Counted from the stretch's first letter, positions 26,280-38,714 are shown. The stretch: DNA of 64,000 bases from Microcebus murinus (GCF_040939455.1 NC_134112.1:22904501-22968500); one strand, 5' to 3'. Made by a program: numbers and translations. Notes: generated from the sequence alone by a model not told the origin.

Positions 26280-26500
26280 GTTGGAGCGCTTTCTGTGGAT
26301 TAATTCACATACTCCTCATGGCACCCCTAGGAGGTAGGTACTATTAGCATGCTCACTTTGCAGATGAGGAAACGCCACCGCAGCAAGTTAGATGGTTTCT
26401 CAGGGTTGCCCGTCTGGTACAAGGCAGAGCAGAGCTGGAACTCAGGAGGTCTGACTCCAGCGTCCTCGGCCTTAGCCACCACGTTATACTGTGCCAGTCT
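26280..26500 (-). repeat. MIR SINE, antisense
   Basis: Clear reverse-complement MIR wording: 'aggaggtaggtactattagc', 'ttgcagatgaggaaacgcc', 'cagagctggaactcaggagg', 'gactccagcgtcctcggcc', 'accacgttatactg'. Confidence 0.8.
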
Positions 26501-27989
26501 TGGGCTCTTAGCGTGGCTAAGTGAAGGTGTGGATTGCCCTCTTTCAGGTCTGGAAGTCCATAGACAGCCACCCCACCAGCGGAGTGGAAATCCAGCTCTG
26601 AGCCACTGCAGAAAGTGAATCGGGCATTGTGTCAAGGTTCAGGAGGCCTTTGCTCCTGGTCACATTTCGGTGCTTTTTATTCATTCGACAGCAAGGTATG
26701 GGCACAGGGCATTTTCACTAATGAAAGCAGAGGCGCCGCTTGCTTCAACTCCTAGGGTGCTCTTCTTTTCCAAAGAACTATTTAAAAATGTTCTGTGAGC
26801 TCATATGCAAGCATAACTCCTCTGAAAGACTGGGTCTGGAGTGACTGAGGTCTGAGCATCTTGGTTCTGAGGACTTCCTGCAGTATAAAAGTAGTGAAAG
26901 ACAGCCTAATTCAAATATCTTGCAATATAGAATTAGCAGAAATAATTTTTAGAGAGTATTTCAATGCCATGAGGGAAGAAAAAAATATGAATACTTTTTA
27001 TGATTAACTTCTTAGTTTTAGGCTATGCACAGCAGTGTGTATCTGAAAGTCATGCATTTTTATATATTTCTTGGGATTAGTTTTAAAGCATAAACATTCA
27101 GTCACAGCACCAGAATTGAACAAAGACAGGCCACCGACTTTGAGGGGAGAATGGGACAATTCATCACAGTGCCAATACTTTACAGGTGAAGAAATGGACT
27201 TGTGGAGGACCACCTTTGTCCGAGGTGTCATCACTACTGGGAAGTTATGGAGCTGGGTTCTTACATTGCTTGTTGACTCTATGGGTAAAAGAAGGAAAAA
27301 TTGTAGGAAAAGAAAATCAGCATTGCCAAACAACTTCTCATTGAATGAGATTTTAACAACGGGACCAGCATTTTCTTAATAAATAGACCTCTACTCACTA
27401 TTGAATTTTTTTTTAAAAAAATTGATTCTCTTACATCACATCTCCTTCCCCATTTATATTCAACAACTTCGAATGTTTCTGTCATGCATCATTGATTTAA
27501 TGACGACACCTTATAAATAACCCTTGCTTGCAGTGAAGACAGGTAAGTGGAGACATAAAAGTTGAGGAGGAATTAGCTGAGGTGGGTGATGGGTGAAGGA
27601 ATAGAACACGCAACTGCCTGGAGGTGTGAAGGAGTTGAGGGTCTTACCGAAAGAGCCAGCCGGTGTGATCCCAGAGAGGAGAGTGAGCTGAAGAGCCCCC
27701 AGAGATGAAGCTGGAGGGTGGGTGTGACCGGATCATTCAGGGATATCATCGGTTGAAGAGGGGTAAGGTGATAAGATTTGCATTTAAATGTCACTGTAGC
27801 TGGAAAGAGTGGATGGTAGAGGGACAGAGTGGGGCAACTGGGGAAACTGGAACTGCTGGGTATAGTCAAGCGGGGTATCCCGTTGGTTGTAGCACAGAGG
27901 TGGCACTGGGCAGGGTTATGTGAAGAGAATTAGATGGGTGCAAAAGGGATGTTGGTGGTAGAATCAACAGGACACTATTTTATTTAATT
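26501..27989. other. Unique intergenic DNA
   Basis: No gene and no repeat that can be named. Possible MIR-like words occur near 27170-27200. Open frames are at most about 109 codons and unconvincing. Confidence 0.45.
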
Positions 27990-28465
27990 CATACAAAAGA
28001 GGAGACTGAGTTTGACTAGAAGCTTAAAGGGAAATACTTTCACAGCCTTCTTTGTCACTAGGAGTGGCTGTGTGATCCAATTTTGTCTTAGGAATCTGTA
28101 AGGAAGACTTCTGAAAATGCTTCTTCTCCAGAACCCTCTGAGAGAAGAACATCTTTTGCCACATTCTTGATTCTTGCGTTTAAGCGCGGTGTGAGAATGT
28201 TATGTCTGGTGTTGCAGCAGCCATCTTCCAACAGTGAGGCAACAGGCATGGGAATAAAAAGCAATGTGGCTAAGGGTGATGGCACAGGAGTGTGGAAAGT
28301 GCCTGGGTTCTTGACGGTATCTTTGAGCCCCTGAAAGAACCCTGTGGCCACCTGCCTGCAGACTTCTAGCTCAATGAGATGACACATGTCCTTATGATTT
28401 AACCACAGATTTAAAAACACTCTCTGTTACTTGCAGCCAAATGCATTCCTACCCTATACAGACTA
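27990..28465 (+). mobile_element. Ancient MaLR-like LTR
   Basis: Word order matches an old LTR: 'cactaggagtggctgtgtg', 'cccaattttgtct' region, 'ttgcagcagccatcttccaac', 'gaggcaacaggcatggg', 'ggcacaggagtgtgg', 'ttcttgacggtatctttgag', ending 'ctgttacttgcagccaaatg'. Family not named; a related end is at 49855-50150. Confidence 0.55.
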
Positions 28466-28997
28466 TTATATTTATAGGAAAAAATGATATAGTTCATAAG
28501 GGAAAAAAGGTAGTGTTGTCACATTTTTTTTGACCAATTTGAAAAGTTCTTCACAGAAGAAAGATTTAGTGAAATGTTTAAGTGATAGGAAAGCTTTTAG
28601 AGGCAAAGAATATATCTATAAAATAAAGCAGACTCATTGAAAAGGCTTAGAGTTAAGGGAATGAATAAAGAAGTATTTGTAGTGCATAGATGAACATGCT
28701 GGGTTAAGTCCAAAAGGCAATGTTCATCAGATTATTTGAGACATCATAATAATTTGATTTTTAAAGCCAGAGTTTTATATCAAAACAATTAAGATTTTTC
28801 CTCCACTTTTTTGCATCTAGAACAAAATGATTTAATCTATAACATTTGATCAATAAAATTTGTTTGATTTAATCTATAAAAATTTTCATTACCATCCCCA
28901 TGTGAGAACACACATGCGTACACATACACAGGGCTAGTGTTACAAATATAGTTGTGTTCTATAACTGTTGATCCGGGAACCATGTCATTTGATTCCA

Positions 28998-29975
28998 TTA
29001 GGTTATTAAATATGAAATGTCCGATTTCAAATCAGAAGTATAGTTTATTATATCTCAAACAAGAAGCAGTACAATTAATCAAAGTATGTGCCTAAACTTT
29101 TGCCACAGTTTTGCCATCTTAACAGTAGCTTGTTTATGCCAGCAGCGAAGAAGCCTGGAGAGTGAGTGGAGATGAAATTGTGAAAGGAGTTTTCCACAGC
29201 TTGTTGAGCCGAAGTGGTAGTTGGGGCAAGGTCTGGTGCATACGGTGGACGACAAGAGCTTCCAAGTCCAGCTTCTGTAGTTTGAGCAGCATTGTTTTTT
29301 GCAACATGTGGTTTTGCAAGAGGATTGGCCTGTTGCTCTCTATTGACCAATCTCAGCTGCTTAATCACAAACATCCTCATCATTTCATCCAATTGGTTGC
29401 AGTAGACATCTGCTGTAATTGATTGATGAGGTTTCATGAAGTTGTAGTGGAAAATAGCAGCGCTGCACCACCAAACTGACACCATTAGCATTTTTGGATG
29501 AATATTTATTTGGTCTTAAGACTGTATTTCAGCACTTCATCTTTATCCAACCGTTGTGCCAAATGCTTGTATTTGTCAAAAAGAATCCATTTTTCATCAC
29601 ATGTAACAATATGGTGTAGAAATGATTCATCTTTATGTCGTGACAGCAAAGAAATGCAAGCTTCAAGACGATTTCTCTTCTGATACTCATTTAATTCATG
29701 CAGTACCCATCTATCCAGCTTCTTTACTTTGCCTATTTGTTTTAAATGGTCCAATATTGTTGGAATAGTAACGTCAAACCTTACTGCTCATTCACGCATA
29801 GGTTGAGACCAATTCACTTCCACTACGGCTTTCATTTAGCTCAATGTTGTATCAGTATTGTTGCATTTTGTTTATAAACTTTTAAGGAGTGTAGATCACA
29901 TCTATGCATGAAATTGGAATCCAAATTAGATTGACAAGAATCTAGAAGTTCAAAACTTATAGTCACAAAACATTA
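28998..29975 (-). mobile_element. Degenerate mariner-family DNA transposon
   Basis: The minus strand encodes two pieces of a mariner transposase. The frame 29754-29506 has HLKQIGKVKKLDRWVLHEL and VTCDEKWILF (first catalytic Asp). The frame 29491-29075 has SVWWCSAAIFHYNF, ITADVYCNQLDEMM, YAPDLAPT (third catalytic position) and a C-terminus INKLLLRWQNCGKSLGTYFD. The two frames are offset. The second catalytic motif (HDNARPH-type) is degraded to LAKPH with the Asp lost. Roughly 15-20 residues are missing after APDLAPT, and the N-terminal DNA-binding part is broken by stops. It cannot make an active enzyme. Terminal inverted repeats are not clear, so the ends are approximate. Confidence 0.88.
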
Positions 29976-30369
29976 CTAATCATTTCAGTTCTACACATTT
30001 TCCCTGGGAACTACTTGCCCTAAGCAATGCTGGTTTGCTCAATGCAAACTCTGTAACCTTTCTCTGTAACTCAGTCAGCACAAGCCAACTCTTCCTGACT
30101 CCCCACCCCTAGTCCCTTTGACTGAATCGTAGGTTTGGAAGTCATCAGCCTCTCTGTTCGCACTCCTTCAACAAGTGCTCGTGCAGTTTCTGTGTGCACA
30201 GTACTGGTGATGCGGAACTCACTGCCTCCGAGTCAGCCATTCCATAGGAGAGCAGTGGCAGAAATCCTTCTGTGTCTCTTTCTTCTAGTACCAGCACTCC
30301 TTGGCCCGCCTTCCCCTTCTCACTAGGAACCTATTTTTATTCTCCCTTTCTTTGTCCAACTCTCAGATG
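29976..30369. other. Unique intergenic DNA
   Basis: Nothing recognised. Confidence 0.45.
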
Positions 30370-30640
30370 TGTCTTCTATACTTGCTGTCTCCATTTTCTC
30401 ACCCTAACACACTCCCATCTTGTATCTGCCAACCTCTCCCGCTAACGTGGCTTCTCTAAGGTCCCTGGATTTAGAGGACCTTTATCAGTCCTCGTCTGTT
30501 TGAGCTATCTGCAACATCGACACCGCTGACTCTTCCTTCAAACATTCATTGTTCTGATTTTTCTTCTTTTTCTCTCTGGCTGCTGCATCTTTGTCTTCTT
30601 TCCCAGTCTATCCACCTCTTCTCTGCTGTGTTATCAATAG
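30370..30640 (+). repeat. Possible L2 LINE fragment
   Basis: Pyrimidine-rich text with L2-like words ('ccctaacacactcccatctt', 'ctatctgcaacatcgacacc'). Weak and diverged. Confidence 0.35.
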
Positions 30641-30850
30641 AGCCAACGTATTTTGAGCTGTCACTATGAGATAGATACCATGACAGGTGCTTTCCGTGTA
30701 CCATCTCATTTCATCCTCACAGCAACTACTAGGTATTTTGCAGAGGATGTAAACGGTACTCACAGAGGGCAAAACAGCTTGTGGTCAGTAGAGCCAAAAT
30801 CAGGCCATCTGACTGTTTATAGAGCTTGAGCTTCTAAATACTTTATAGTG
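30640..30850 (-). repeat. MIR-like SINE, antisense
   Basis: 'accatctcatttcatcctca', 'cagcaactactaggtatttt', 'gaggatgtaaacggtactc', 'cagtagagccaaaatcagg' follow antisense MIR order. Confidence 0.55.
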
Positions 30851-31154
30851 TTAGATTTCTTGAGGTTCCATCGTAAGTCTGATCACGCTTGCCATACCCT
30901 TGGCTTCAGGTGCCATTTCTGTGAAGATGACTCTTGCTTACATTTGTATCTTAAACTCAGGCTTCTCAGAATTGCAGGCCTGAGTATTTAACCAGTTCTT
31001 CGACATTGCTGCTTGGCTATCTTAAAGGTGCATCAAGCTACATACGTGTAAAATGGGATCTCCCAACATCATGTTGTCTCTCATTTCCATTACCTGCCCT
31101 TATTCCAGAATCCTCTAAGGGACTGGCATTATATGCCACAGTGCAAACCAGGAA

Positions 31155-31303
31155 CCAAGGTGTTTGTCTTGATTTGTTGGGCTGTTATAATAAAATATAT
31201 AGACTAAGTGATTTATAAACAACAGAAATTTCTTTCTCAGAGTTCTGGAGGCTGGGAAATCCAAGATTAAGGTACTGCCAGATTTGGTGTCTGGTGGGAG
31301 CCC
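31155..31303 (-). mobile_element. 3' half of an old LTR, antisense
   Basis: Reverse-complement LTR wording ('gggctgttataataaaat', 'ttataaacaacagaaatttc', 'agttctggaggctgggaaat', 'tttggtgtctggtgggagcc'). It stops abruptly at 31303, where a 57-bp inverted-repeat arm begins. The matching 5' half lies in the opposite orientation at 31515-31741. Confidence 0.7.
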
Positions 31304-31360
31304 ATAAAATGCAAGATGAAGTAGGTGAAGAGTGGGTAGAGGGTTTCCAGTTAGGTTGTT
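31304..31360 (+). repeat. 57-bp inverted repeat, left arm
   Basis: The reverse complement of this arm matches 31742-31798 at 56 of 57 positions, with identity ending sharply on both sides. The loop between the arms is 381 bases. Confidence 0.95.
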
Positions 31361-31514
31361 TTTGTAGTTCCAATTGAGATGATAGTTGGAAGCATGGAGG
31401 AACAACAGAAATGAAGGGTGGTAGATGGATGTGAGAGCCATTTAGGAGATAAAGTCGACAGGCTTGGAGACACACTGGCTATGACAGTGAGCCGAGGGAG
31501 GAACTGAGGAGGAC

Positions 31515-31741
31515 GCTGCCATAGACTAAATGTTTATGTCCTCCCAAAATTCATATGTCGAAATCTAATTTCCAGTGCAATTGTATTAATATTTGAAGGT
31601 GGTGCCTTTAGGAGATGATTAAGCCATGAGGACTGAGCCCTCGTGGTTAGAATTAGTGCCCTCATAACACAGACCTCTGAGAGCTCCCTCACCCCTCCCC
31701 CATGTGAAGACGTGGCAAGAAGGCAACCATCTATGATCCAG
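31515..31741 (+). mobile_element. 5' half of an old LTR, sense
   Basis: 'actaaatgtttatgtcctcc', 'aaaattcatatgtcgaaatc', 'aggtggtgcctttaggagat', 'agagctccctcacccctccc', 'gaaggcaaccatctatgatc' follow the first half of the LTR type whose second half lies inverted at 31155-31303. It ends exactly at the right inverted-repeat arm. Confidence 0.7.
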
Positions 31742-31798
31742 AACAACCTAACTGGAAACCCTCTACCCACTCTTCACCTGCTTCATCTTGCATTTTAT
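31742..31798 (-). repeat. 57-bp inverted repeat, right arm
   Basis: Inverted copy of 31304-31360 with one mismatch. This arm runs on without a visible break into L2-like sequence, so it is probably the original copy. Confidence 0.95.
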
Positions 31799-32000
31799 AG
31801 TGCCCAGAGGAATTATTTAAAAATCATCTCCCTGCTTACCATCCCACAACGGTGCCCCTTGCACATTGGATAAAGACCACCTCGTTCCTGTCTTCCATCA
31901 GTCTCTGCCCTACAGCCACAGTGACCTCTGTCACCACCAATGAAAACTTCTGTGACAATCCCCTCACCCCTACCTAAGCCATATTGTACTTCCATAGCAC
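31742..32000 (+). repeat. L2-like LINE fragment
   Basis: L2-type wording: 'ttaaaaatcatctccctgct', 'acattggataaagaccacc', 'cctacagccacagtgacc'. Diverged. Confidence 0.5.
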
Positions 32001-33685
32001 GGATATTTCATTAAGGTGGTGGTCGTTGTCTCATTCAGTCAAAGATTTACATTTATTCTATTTTTGGGGTTTGTTCCTTCTTGCGTCTCATACTTTCTAT
32101 CTGGGAGTACTTTCTTCTGAAATACGCTCTTTAGATTTTCTTTCAGTGAGGACCTTCTGATGGCAAACTCTTTTAGTTTTTGTCTGATATTTTGTCCTAA
32201 CTCTGGCAGGTATTTTTGTTGCGTATAGAATTTTAGGTTGGCGGTTATTTTCTTTTAGCCCACCGAATGTATGTTATTTCACTGTCTTTTACCTTTCATC
32301 ATTTCTGTTGAGAAGTCAGCTGTCGATCTGTCCCTCTTTTGAAGGTAACTGGTCCTCGTTCCCCTCTGCTGCTAGTAAGATTTTTCTCTTTGCCTTTAGT
32401 ATCACAGTGATGTGTCTAAGTAAATAAAGTATTGGAATTATATGCATCTTAATCCAGTTTTAGAAAATTCTCAGCCATTATCTATTCAAACATAGTATCT
32501 GCCCCATTCTCTCTTTTATTGTTTCTGGAATTGCAATTAAACTTTTGTGACACCTTCTCAGTCTATCCCACTATGCTTCTTAACCTACCCCATATTTCTC
32601 ATTTTTGCCCTCTGTGATACATTCTAGATAATTCTTTCTGATCTATATCACAATTCTCTCTCCTGCTGTATTTCAACAGCTATTAAATCTTCTCATTAAT
32701 TTATACATTTCAATTGTCTTTTTCTTTTCTAAATGTTCTATTTAGTTTTAATTCAAATATGTTAGGACATTATTAATAGTTTTCTATTCCTTGAAGATAT
32801 TTTTAAACTTGTGCTTTCTTCTTTAAACATAATGAACATAGTTGTTTTGTATTATCTGGCTGATAATTCAAATATTTGAAGTCTTTGAAGATCTGCTTCT
32901 TTCATCTGTTTTTTCTTCCAGTTTCCACTTATAGGGTCTTTTTTCTTGGGATTCTTGGATATTATTGTGTGTTTCTCATTTTCCTTAAGAATTTTCTAGA
33001 AAAACTTAAGGGCAAAGACAAATATGTCTTACTGTAGAAAGGATTTTCAATAAAATAAGGAAGTTACCAGACAGGAGCACTTTAAATAAAGTTCATGGCT
33101 TGAGGTTTTTGGGCAACAAAACAGTGGCTCTGTATGAGCACTACTGGCTCATAGCCACACCCAGCGACAAGTCCATTCATTTTTTTCCCTCCCTCTCTCC
33201 CCTAGTTGTTTTCTGTGCCAAAGTAACATAACTCTTCATGCAGACCTATGGGGGGGGGGATACGGGTATAGTTTACTTCTGGTTTGCCCATACCCTGATT
33301 TGGAAGCCATCGTCTCTTTGGGATCTATATTTAACAAGGGGATCAATCAATCTTCTATCAATCTCTCTGCTTTAAGTGAACCCTAGGCCTATAATTCAGT
33401 CCCTTTTGCTCTAGAGGTCTATCAAAATTGAAGTTGTTTTTGTTCTCAATTGTTTTCAGTGGGAGAATTCATCCAAATAACCTAGACTGCCACTGACAGA
33501 AATGGGTGTATTTTAATTAATTATGTTGTAAATGGTTTGCTTGCTGTTGTGTTTGTCCCCTTGACTAAATAAATAATTTTCTTATTTATTTATGTTTTTT
33601 TCTATCTGACTCCCTTACTAAAAAGTAAATTCCATTTTATTTAATGATTCTTTACATGATCTTTCCTATGTATCAGGTGCAGGTC
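32001..33685. other. AT/T-rich DNA, probably decayed LINE, unclassified
   Basis: T-rich text with phrases such as 'gaaaattctcagccattatc' and 'ctgccccattctctctttta', known from an old interspersed repeat I cannot name with certainty. No gene. A run of nine G occurs near 33250. Confidence 0.35.
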
Positions 33686-33689
33686 CCTA

Positions 33690-33905
33690 ATAAACTATAT
33701 AAACACAATCTAAACATTAACTCATTTAATCTTCCTAAAAGCCCTGTAAAATAGGCACTACTATTATTATAGATGAAGAAACTGAGACACTAAGAACTTA
33801 AGTTACCCTCCTAAGCTCACCCAGCTGGGAAGTATCAGAACCAGCATCTGACCCCAAGAAGACTGGCTTCTGAGTCCAGGACCTAACTAAGCACTGTGCT
33901 ATGTG
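33690..33905 (-). repeat. MIR SINE, antisense
   Basis: Antisense MIR order: 'cctgtaaaataggcactact', 'agatgaagaaactgagacac', 'aagctcacccagctgggaag', 'ggcttctgagtccagg', 'actaagcactgtgctatg'. Confidence 0.85.
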
Positions 33906-34934
33906 TCTCTCTGTGATTACTGAGACATGCCACTAGTGAATCTTTAGCACCTGGCATGGTGCCCAGCAATAATAGTTCAGTGTTGTTGCATGAGTCACCA
34001 TGGAATGCATAAATATGAGTGCTTTGCTGATTATAATATGACTGACTTGTAAAAAGAAATGTAATAAAAGTGGCAATGAAATACAATCACCTTTGCCATT
34101 ACATGTGATAATAACTTGATTTTCTTTAAAAAAGTAGACCGGGTATCTGATAAGTTTTTGTTTTCACTGTTACCATGTTGGAAGAACACTGTCATGTTAT
34201 AATACCTTGAAGGAGATGGAGTCAGGTGGATACAGATGGGGTGTAATAAAATAATACCAGAGAATGGCTGTTGAGACTTTTATTAAATATTGTACTTAGG
34301 GAATAAATGAATGATCTGGAGGACATGAAATCTTGGAACAAGCCTCCACAAAACATCTGGACTCTCGCAAGAAACAAAGATAGTTCAACTTTATCATGTG
34401 TTAGAAAATCACTGATGTAATACAAGTCATGTGTTCCCCTCCCAGGTAATGTTCTCTAGCTAGCTGGTCGCTTGGTTCCAGGTCAGGGCTGGGGTAGCCT
34501 AGCTCCTTTGAAAGGTGACCTATTGTCTGCTATTGTTACTGGCCCTTTTCAAAGTGTTGATTTGGTTCTGCACCGTTTGCCAGGCTACATTTTCTCCCTT
34601 GTGGTGTGTTGATGTGTCAGCACATTACATCAAAGGTGCACAGGCAGAAGGTGGGTATCTGATGGAAGGGTAACATGATGCAGGAAGTAAATCTGTTGGC
34701 TCCCTCACCTGTATCAAGGCCAATGTCAAACGTACATAGTTGGCGATCCTTAAGACACAGGTGCTTTCCTGAGGCTCAGGCTGAGGGGAGGCTCACAAAG
34801 TTTTGGGAGCTTGTCTCTGCTCAGCGCTAACACAGGTAAATCCGATAACTGTCTACTCTCACTTACTGAACATTCAGCATATGCATTTGATGTCATTTCA
34901 TCTACATAGGGAGAGGAACTGCTTCAGCTGCAGC
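33906..34934. other. Unique intergenic DNA
   Basis: Nothing recognised with confidence. Confidence 0.45.
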
Positions 34935-35010
34935 TATAAACCCTTATAATATAATAATATATATAATAATATAATATAATAATATAACTTAATATAATAA
35001 TATTAAGTTT
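34935..35010. repeat. AT-rich low-complexity tract
   Basis: Irregular TAATA/TATA repeats over about 70 bases, able to fold on themselves ('cttaatataat' and 'attaag'). Confidence 0.9.
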
Positions 35011-35454
35011 TGAATCCTTGTTATAGTCTTTCTACTTTTAATGATCAGAGCCACCCTGAGAGATAGGAACTGGCAGTCCTATAGTTTTATCTTGGCAAGT
35101 TGAAGCGATTTGTTCAAGGTTACAGGGCCGTAGTGGTGGAGTTATTTTGATTCAGTCTGAGTTACTCTGTCCCTAATACAGCGTTCTTCTAACATGGCTA
35201 TCTCAATCTCACACTGCCATTTCGTTAATCGCCGGGTTAACAAATGTTTGTTGGTATGGAGGCTATTACATCGAAAGACATAGGCATGCTTAAAAAATTC
35301 TAATTAGGTCATTGCCTTCTAAGTTTCCCACTTAGAATAATGTTAAGTCACATGTGATTGCTTAAGTATTAAAGCGCTGTGAAATCACAGGGCACTCAAG
35401 ATAAAGCTGAAATTAAATCTAGGAATTGTAATTATATACAATTCTTGTGAAAAG

Positions 35455-35655
35455 GCTTGATGGTTGGCTTGAATTACTAGCTGTGTGGCTTTGGGAAAAT
35501 TGCTTAATATTTTTAGACTCTGATTCCCTTATACATAAAGTGGGATAATACTATCTACTTTTCTGAGTGGTTGTCAGAATTAAAGTAGACAATACATTTA
35601 TTGAAGGCCCTAGCACAGTGCCTGACACATAATAGGCACTCAGTAAATGTTCTTT
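35455..35655 (+). repeat. MIR SINE, sense
   Basis: Sense MIR order: 'ttactagctgtgtggctttg', 'gaaaattgcttaat', 'ataaagtgggataatactat', 'gtggttgtcagaattaaag', 'cctagcacagtgcctgacac', 'ataggcactcagtaaatgtt'. Confidence 0.9.
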
Positions 35656-37375
35656 TGTCCTTGACTAATGTCTTTCATTGGCTGTGTGAGAAAATTATGT
35701 GAACAAATTCTACAAATCAATTCTAAGTGCTTTTTGAAGGTAATGGTAGAAGATCTTAAAAAACACTGTTATTGTTGTAGGTTGGGCAAGATTTTTTCCT
35801 CCAAGAACATGATGTTTAAAGTTACTGTAGGATATTGGATATACTACAATTTGCTATGAATCTAACTGTTTTCAGGAACACACTTAATGATTAAATCAAA
35901 TCAGACAGAAGTTTTCTGTATGTGATTCAAGAATGCTCTTTATCCTTTCAGAACCAAAATTGCATTACCTGCAGTTACAGGAGGAAGTGTGCTCAGTTAA
36001 GCTTGAAAGCAATTGTTACAAGAAAAGGATTAACAAGATTGCAAGACATAATCCTTAGAAGTAAGGCCACTACCAGATTGTAGCTAGAACACGAGCCAGG
36101 GAATATGTTTAATATGTGCTGCTCCATCAGTTCCTGGAATCTTAATATATAACCTGCATCTCTGAATCATACCAGGAGGAAAAGAATGGAGCATCATGTC
36201 TCTGCTATTTCAGACAACATGGCACTGTTTCTTTTCAAAATTTTGTTTATTATTTTATTAAAGTAACATATGCACTTAGTTTAAAAGTCAAATGTTATTA
36301 AAGGGCTTATAGCAAATTATAGGTGTTGTTGTTTTTTTTTTTTAAATCTCATTCCTTCCCCAGTCTTCTTCCCCCATCACTTCCAACAATTTTGGCTTTT
36401 TATTTCTGGCATTTACAGATTTCCATTATTTCTCAATCATATGTGTATTGTGCTTTCTTTTGATTTCTCAATATTAGACATTCTGTACATTAAATACCTC
36501 TAATGGTATTTAAGGATTCAGTTCTCTTATACCACCATGACTCTGTCTCCTTCTTCCATAATCTCACCAGAGAATATTTTATTACAGCTTTTGTTTAATT
36601 GACTATTCCATGTTTATATTAGTGTGCCTTTGCAAATATCATTCCGGCTAAGCACGCAGTGTGCAAATGTACATTTACTTTCTTACTTTAGTTATTTTTT
36701 TTGTTCTTTTCCTGAAATTAATAATACTCTTTTCCCCCTTTCAATTTGCTTATCTTTGTCCCTATTTCTAATTCTTTCAACACCTTCAAACGGCTTCCTG
36801 GCACAATTTTGTACAAGTTCTATCACATCAATAATGCACGTGTTCCATTTTGGTTTTCTTGGTTCTTGTTCCTCCTGACACCTTCCTTCTCCTTCAGTCT
36901 GGACTGATTTCTCTCCGGCCTGCTGCACAGCCTTCTCCTGGCAGTTCCTTGAGTTGGGTTCCCTATTTCATGGGTTTCAAGTCTCCCTCTCTCTTGGTGG
37001 ACTCCCTTGTTCTGGTGGAGGGTGTCATCGGATGGTGCGGCAGCAGAAGGCACAGCAGTGGCATCCTCAAGGTGTCTGTCTGTCATCACACAGTTCTGGT
37101 CTGGCCCTTCATGCCTGGTACATAGCTATCCTCCTGGGTTCTTTTTTCCCCTCATTCCAGAGAGTCCCTTGGCTCCACCCCACCCTCCCCTGGATTCTGA
37201 GATCCTTTCCTTGCATCCCACATCTAACTCCTTCCTGGCTCACTCCCTCTGTTAGATTCCTCTGTCTTGCTTTCTGGTTCCTTCCCTCAGATCTACCTCT
37301 TCACTGAAGGCCTATCTTCTGTTTAATCTGTTCATTAGCTGTTTAGTTTCACTGACTATTTTTAAAAAGTTATTT
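35656..37375. other. Intergenic DNA with possible L2-like parts
   Basis: No gene. The stretch about 36880-37320 is pyrimidine-rich and L2-like ('tccttccctcagatctacc', 'cactgaaggcctatcttct'), but the match is weak. The rest is T-rich and unclassified. Confidence 0.4.
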
Positions 37376-37668
37376 TCATGCCTATAATCCCAACATTTTA
37401 GGAGGCTGAGGTGGGAGGATCGCTTGAGCCCAGGAGTTCGAGACCAGCCTGGGCAGCATAGTGAGACCTTGTCCCTACAAAAAAATATAAAAGTTAGCCA
37501 GGTGTGGTGGCATGTGCCCATAGTCCCAGTTGTTCGGAGGCTGAGACAAGAGGATTACTTGAGCCCAGCAGTTGGAGGTTGCAGTGAGCTATAATGATGC
37601 CACTGCACTCTAGCCTAGGTAGCAGAGTGAGACCCTGTATCTCAAAACAAAAACAAAAACAATAACAA
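37376..37668 (+). mobile_element. Old Alu (AluJ-like), 5' end missing
   Basis: Begins within the left monomer (tcatgcctataatccc), proceeds through 'aggagttcgagaccagcctg' and the right monomer, and ends in an AAAAC-rich tail. No strepsirrhine linker. Confidence 0.92.
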
Positions 37669-38464
37669 AAGTTTTATTCAACTCCATCTGTTTTATTATT
37701 TTTATGTGTTGTAGTTTCTCTCCTGTTTATCTCCTTAGCCATTTTGAGTGTACTTACCTTAACAATATTTTAGATTATTTTTCCAATACCTTCGCTTTGT
37801 TGAGGGCTAATTCTACTATTTATTGTAACTGCTTATTCTTGCTCATTTGAGATCTTTGAAGATCTAAAAGATTTTAAATCGTGAGCTTATCTTCAGTGGG
37901 TCTAATTTTTTCCCATGTGAAATTTGTGTAGTCTGTATTATTGTGTATACCTCCTCTGCCAGGACTCAGGAATATCATGAGTTCAGGGCTAATTTCTGTG
38001 TTAGTTTCTCTACTAACTAAATTTGGACTTCAAAGCTGCATAGCTTACAGGTTTGATTTCATATGGAGAAAGACTATTTTTTTTTTAAGTCCACCTATTC
38101 TTTTTTTCAGAAGGTGGTGTTTTCTGGTCTTTGTTTACCTAGGTGGCAGTTCTTTTCAAAGGTCCTGGCTTTATACAGTGGTTTCAGTTCCACACCCACT
38201 TTTTTTACTGACCTAAGTCTCATTCTCTATTAAAAACTAAGCTCTTAGTTGTAAATTGGGCCAGAATTGCCTCTTGCTCCACCATGCAGTTGACTCTGTT
38301 ACAACTTAACCATCTCCTATTCTGGATTTGGGTTTTCTGTGGGATCTTGGGATTCACTTTCTTTCTTATGTGATTAGCTCTGCAGTTAAAAAAATTTTTA
38401 ATTATATTTCATTTGACATTTTTAGAAATTAGTAATAGAAGAATTTTTATGTTTTGCTGTTTTT
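37669..38464. other. T-rich intergenic DNA
   Basis: Nothing recognised. Confidence 0.4.
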
Positions 38465-38700
38465 TCTTCATTCATTCATTCATTCAATGACTATTTTTTG
38501 AACACCTCTGGGTATGTCACTGAGACGTACCAATGAATAAAAAGACAATAACCTTGCCCTCATGGAACTTACATTCTTGTGGGGGAATTATCGTGGGCAT
38601 GGACAATAAGTAAAAGGAAATAAAATACTTATTAGGTGATAAGTGTTATGGAGAAAAGTAAGCAGGAGTTTACAGTGTATATGAGGGTATTGCAGTTTAT
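38465..38700 (+). repeat. Ancient interspersed repeat, family not named
   Basis: 'cattcattcattcattcaat', 'ccctcatggaacttacattc', 'gacaataagtaaaaggaaat', 'gataagtgttatggagaaaa' form a word order common in mammalian genomes, but I cannot name the family reliably. Confidence 0.5.
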
Positions 38701-38714
38701 AAAAAGGTGATTAA

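Noticed and set aside
29075..29754. Two minus-strand frames that look like a transposase gene
   Set aside because: Offset frames, missing catalytic residue and deletion show a dead mariner, so it was annotated as a mobile element.
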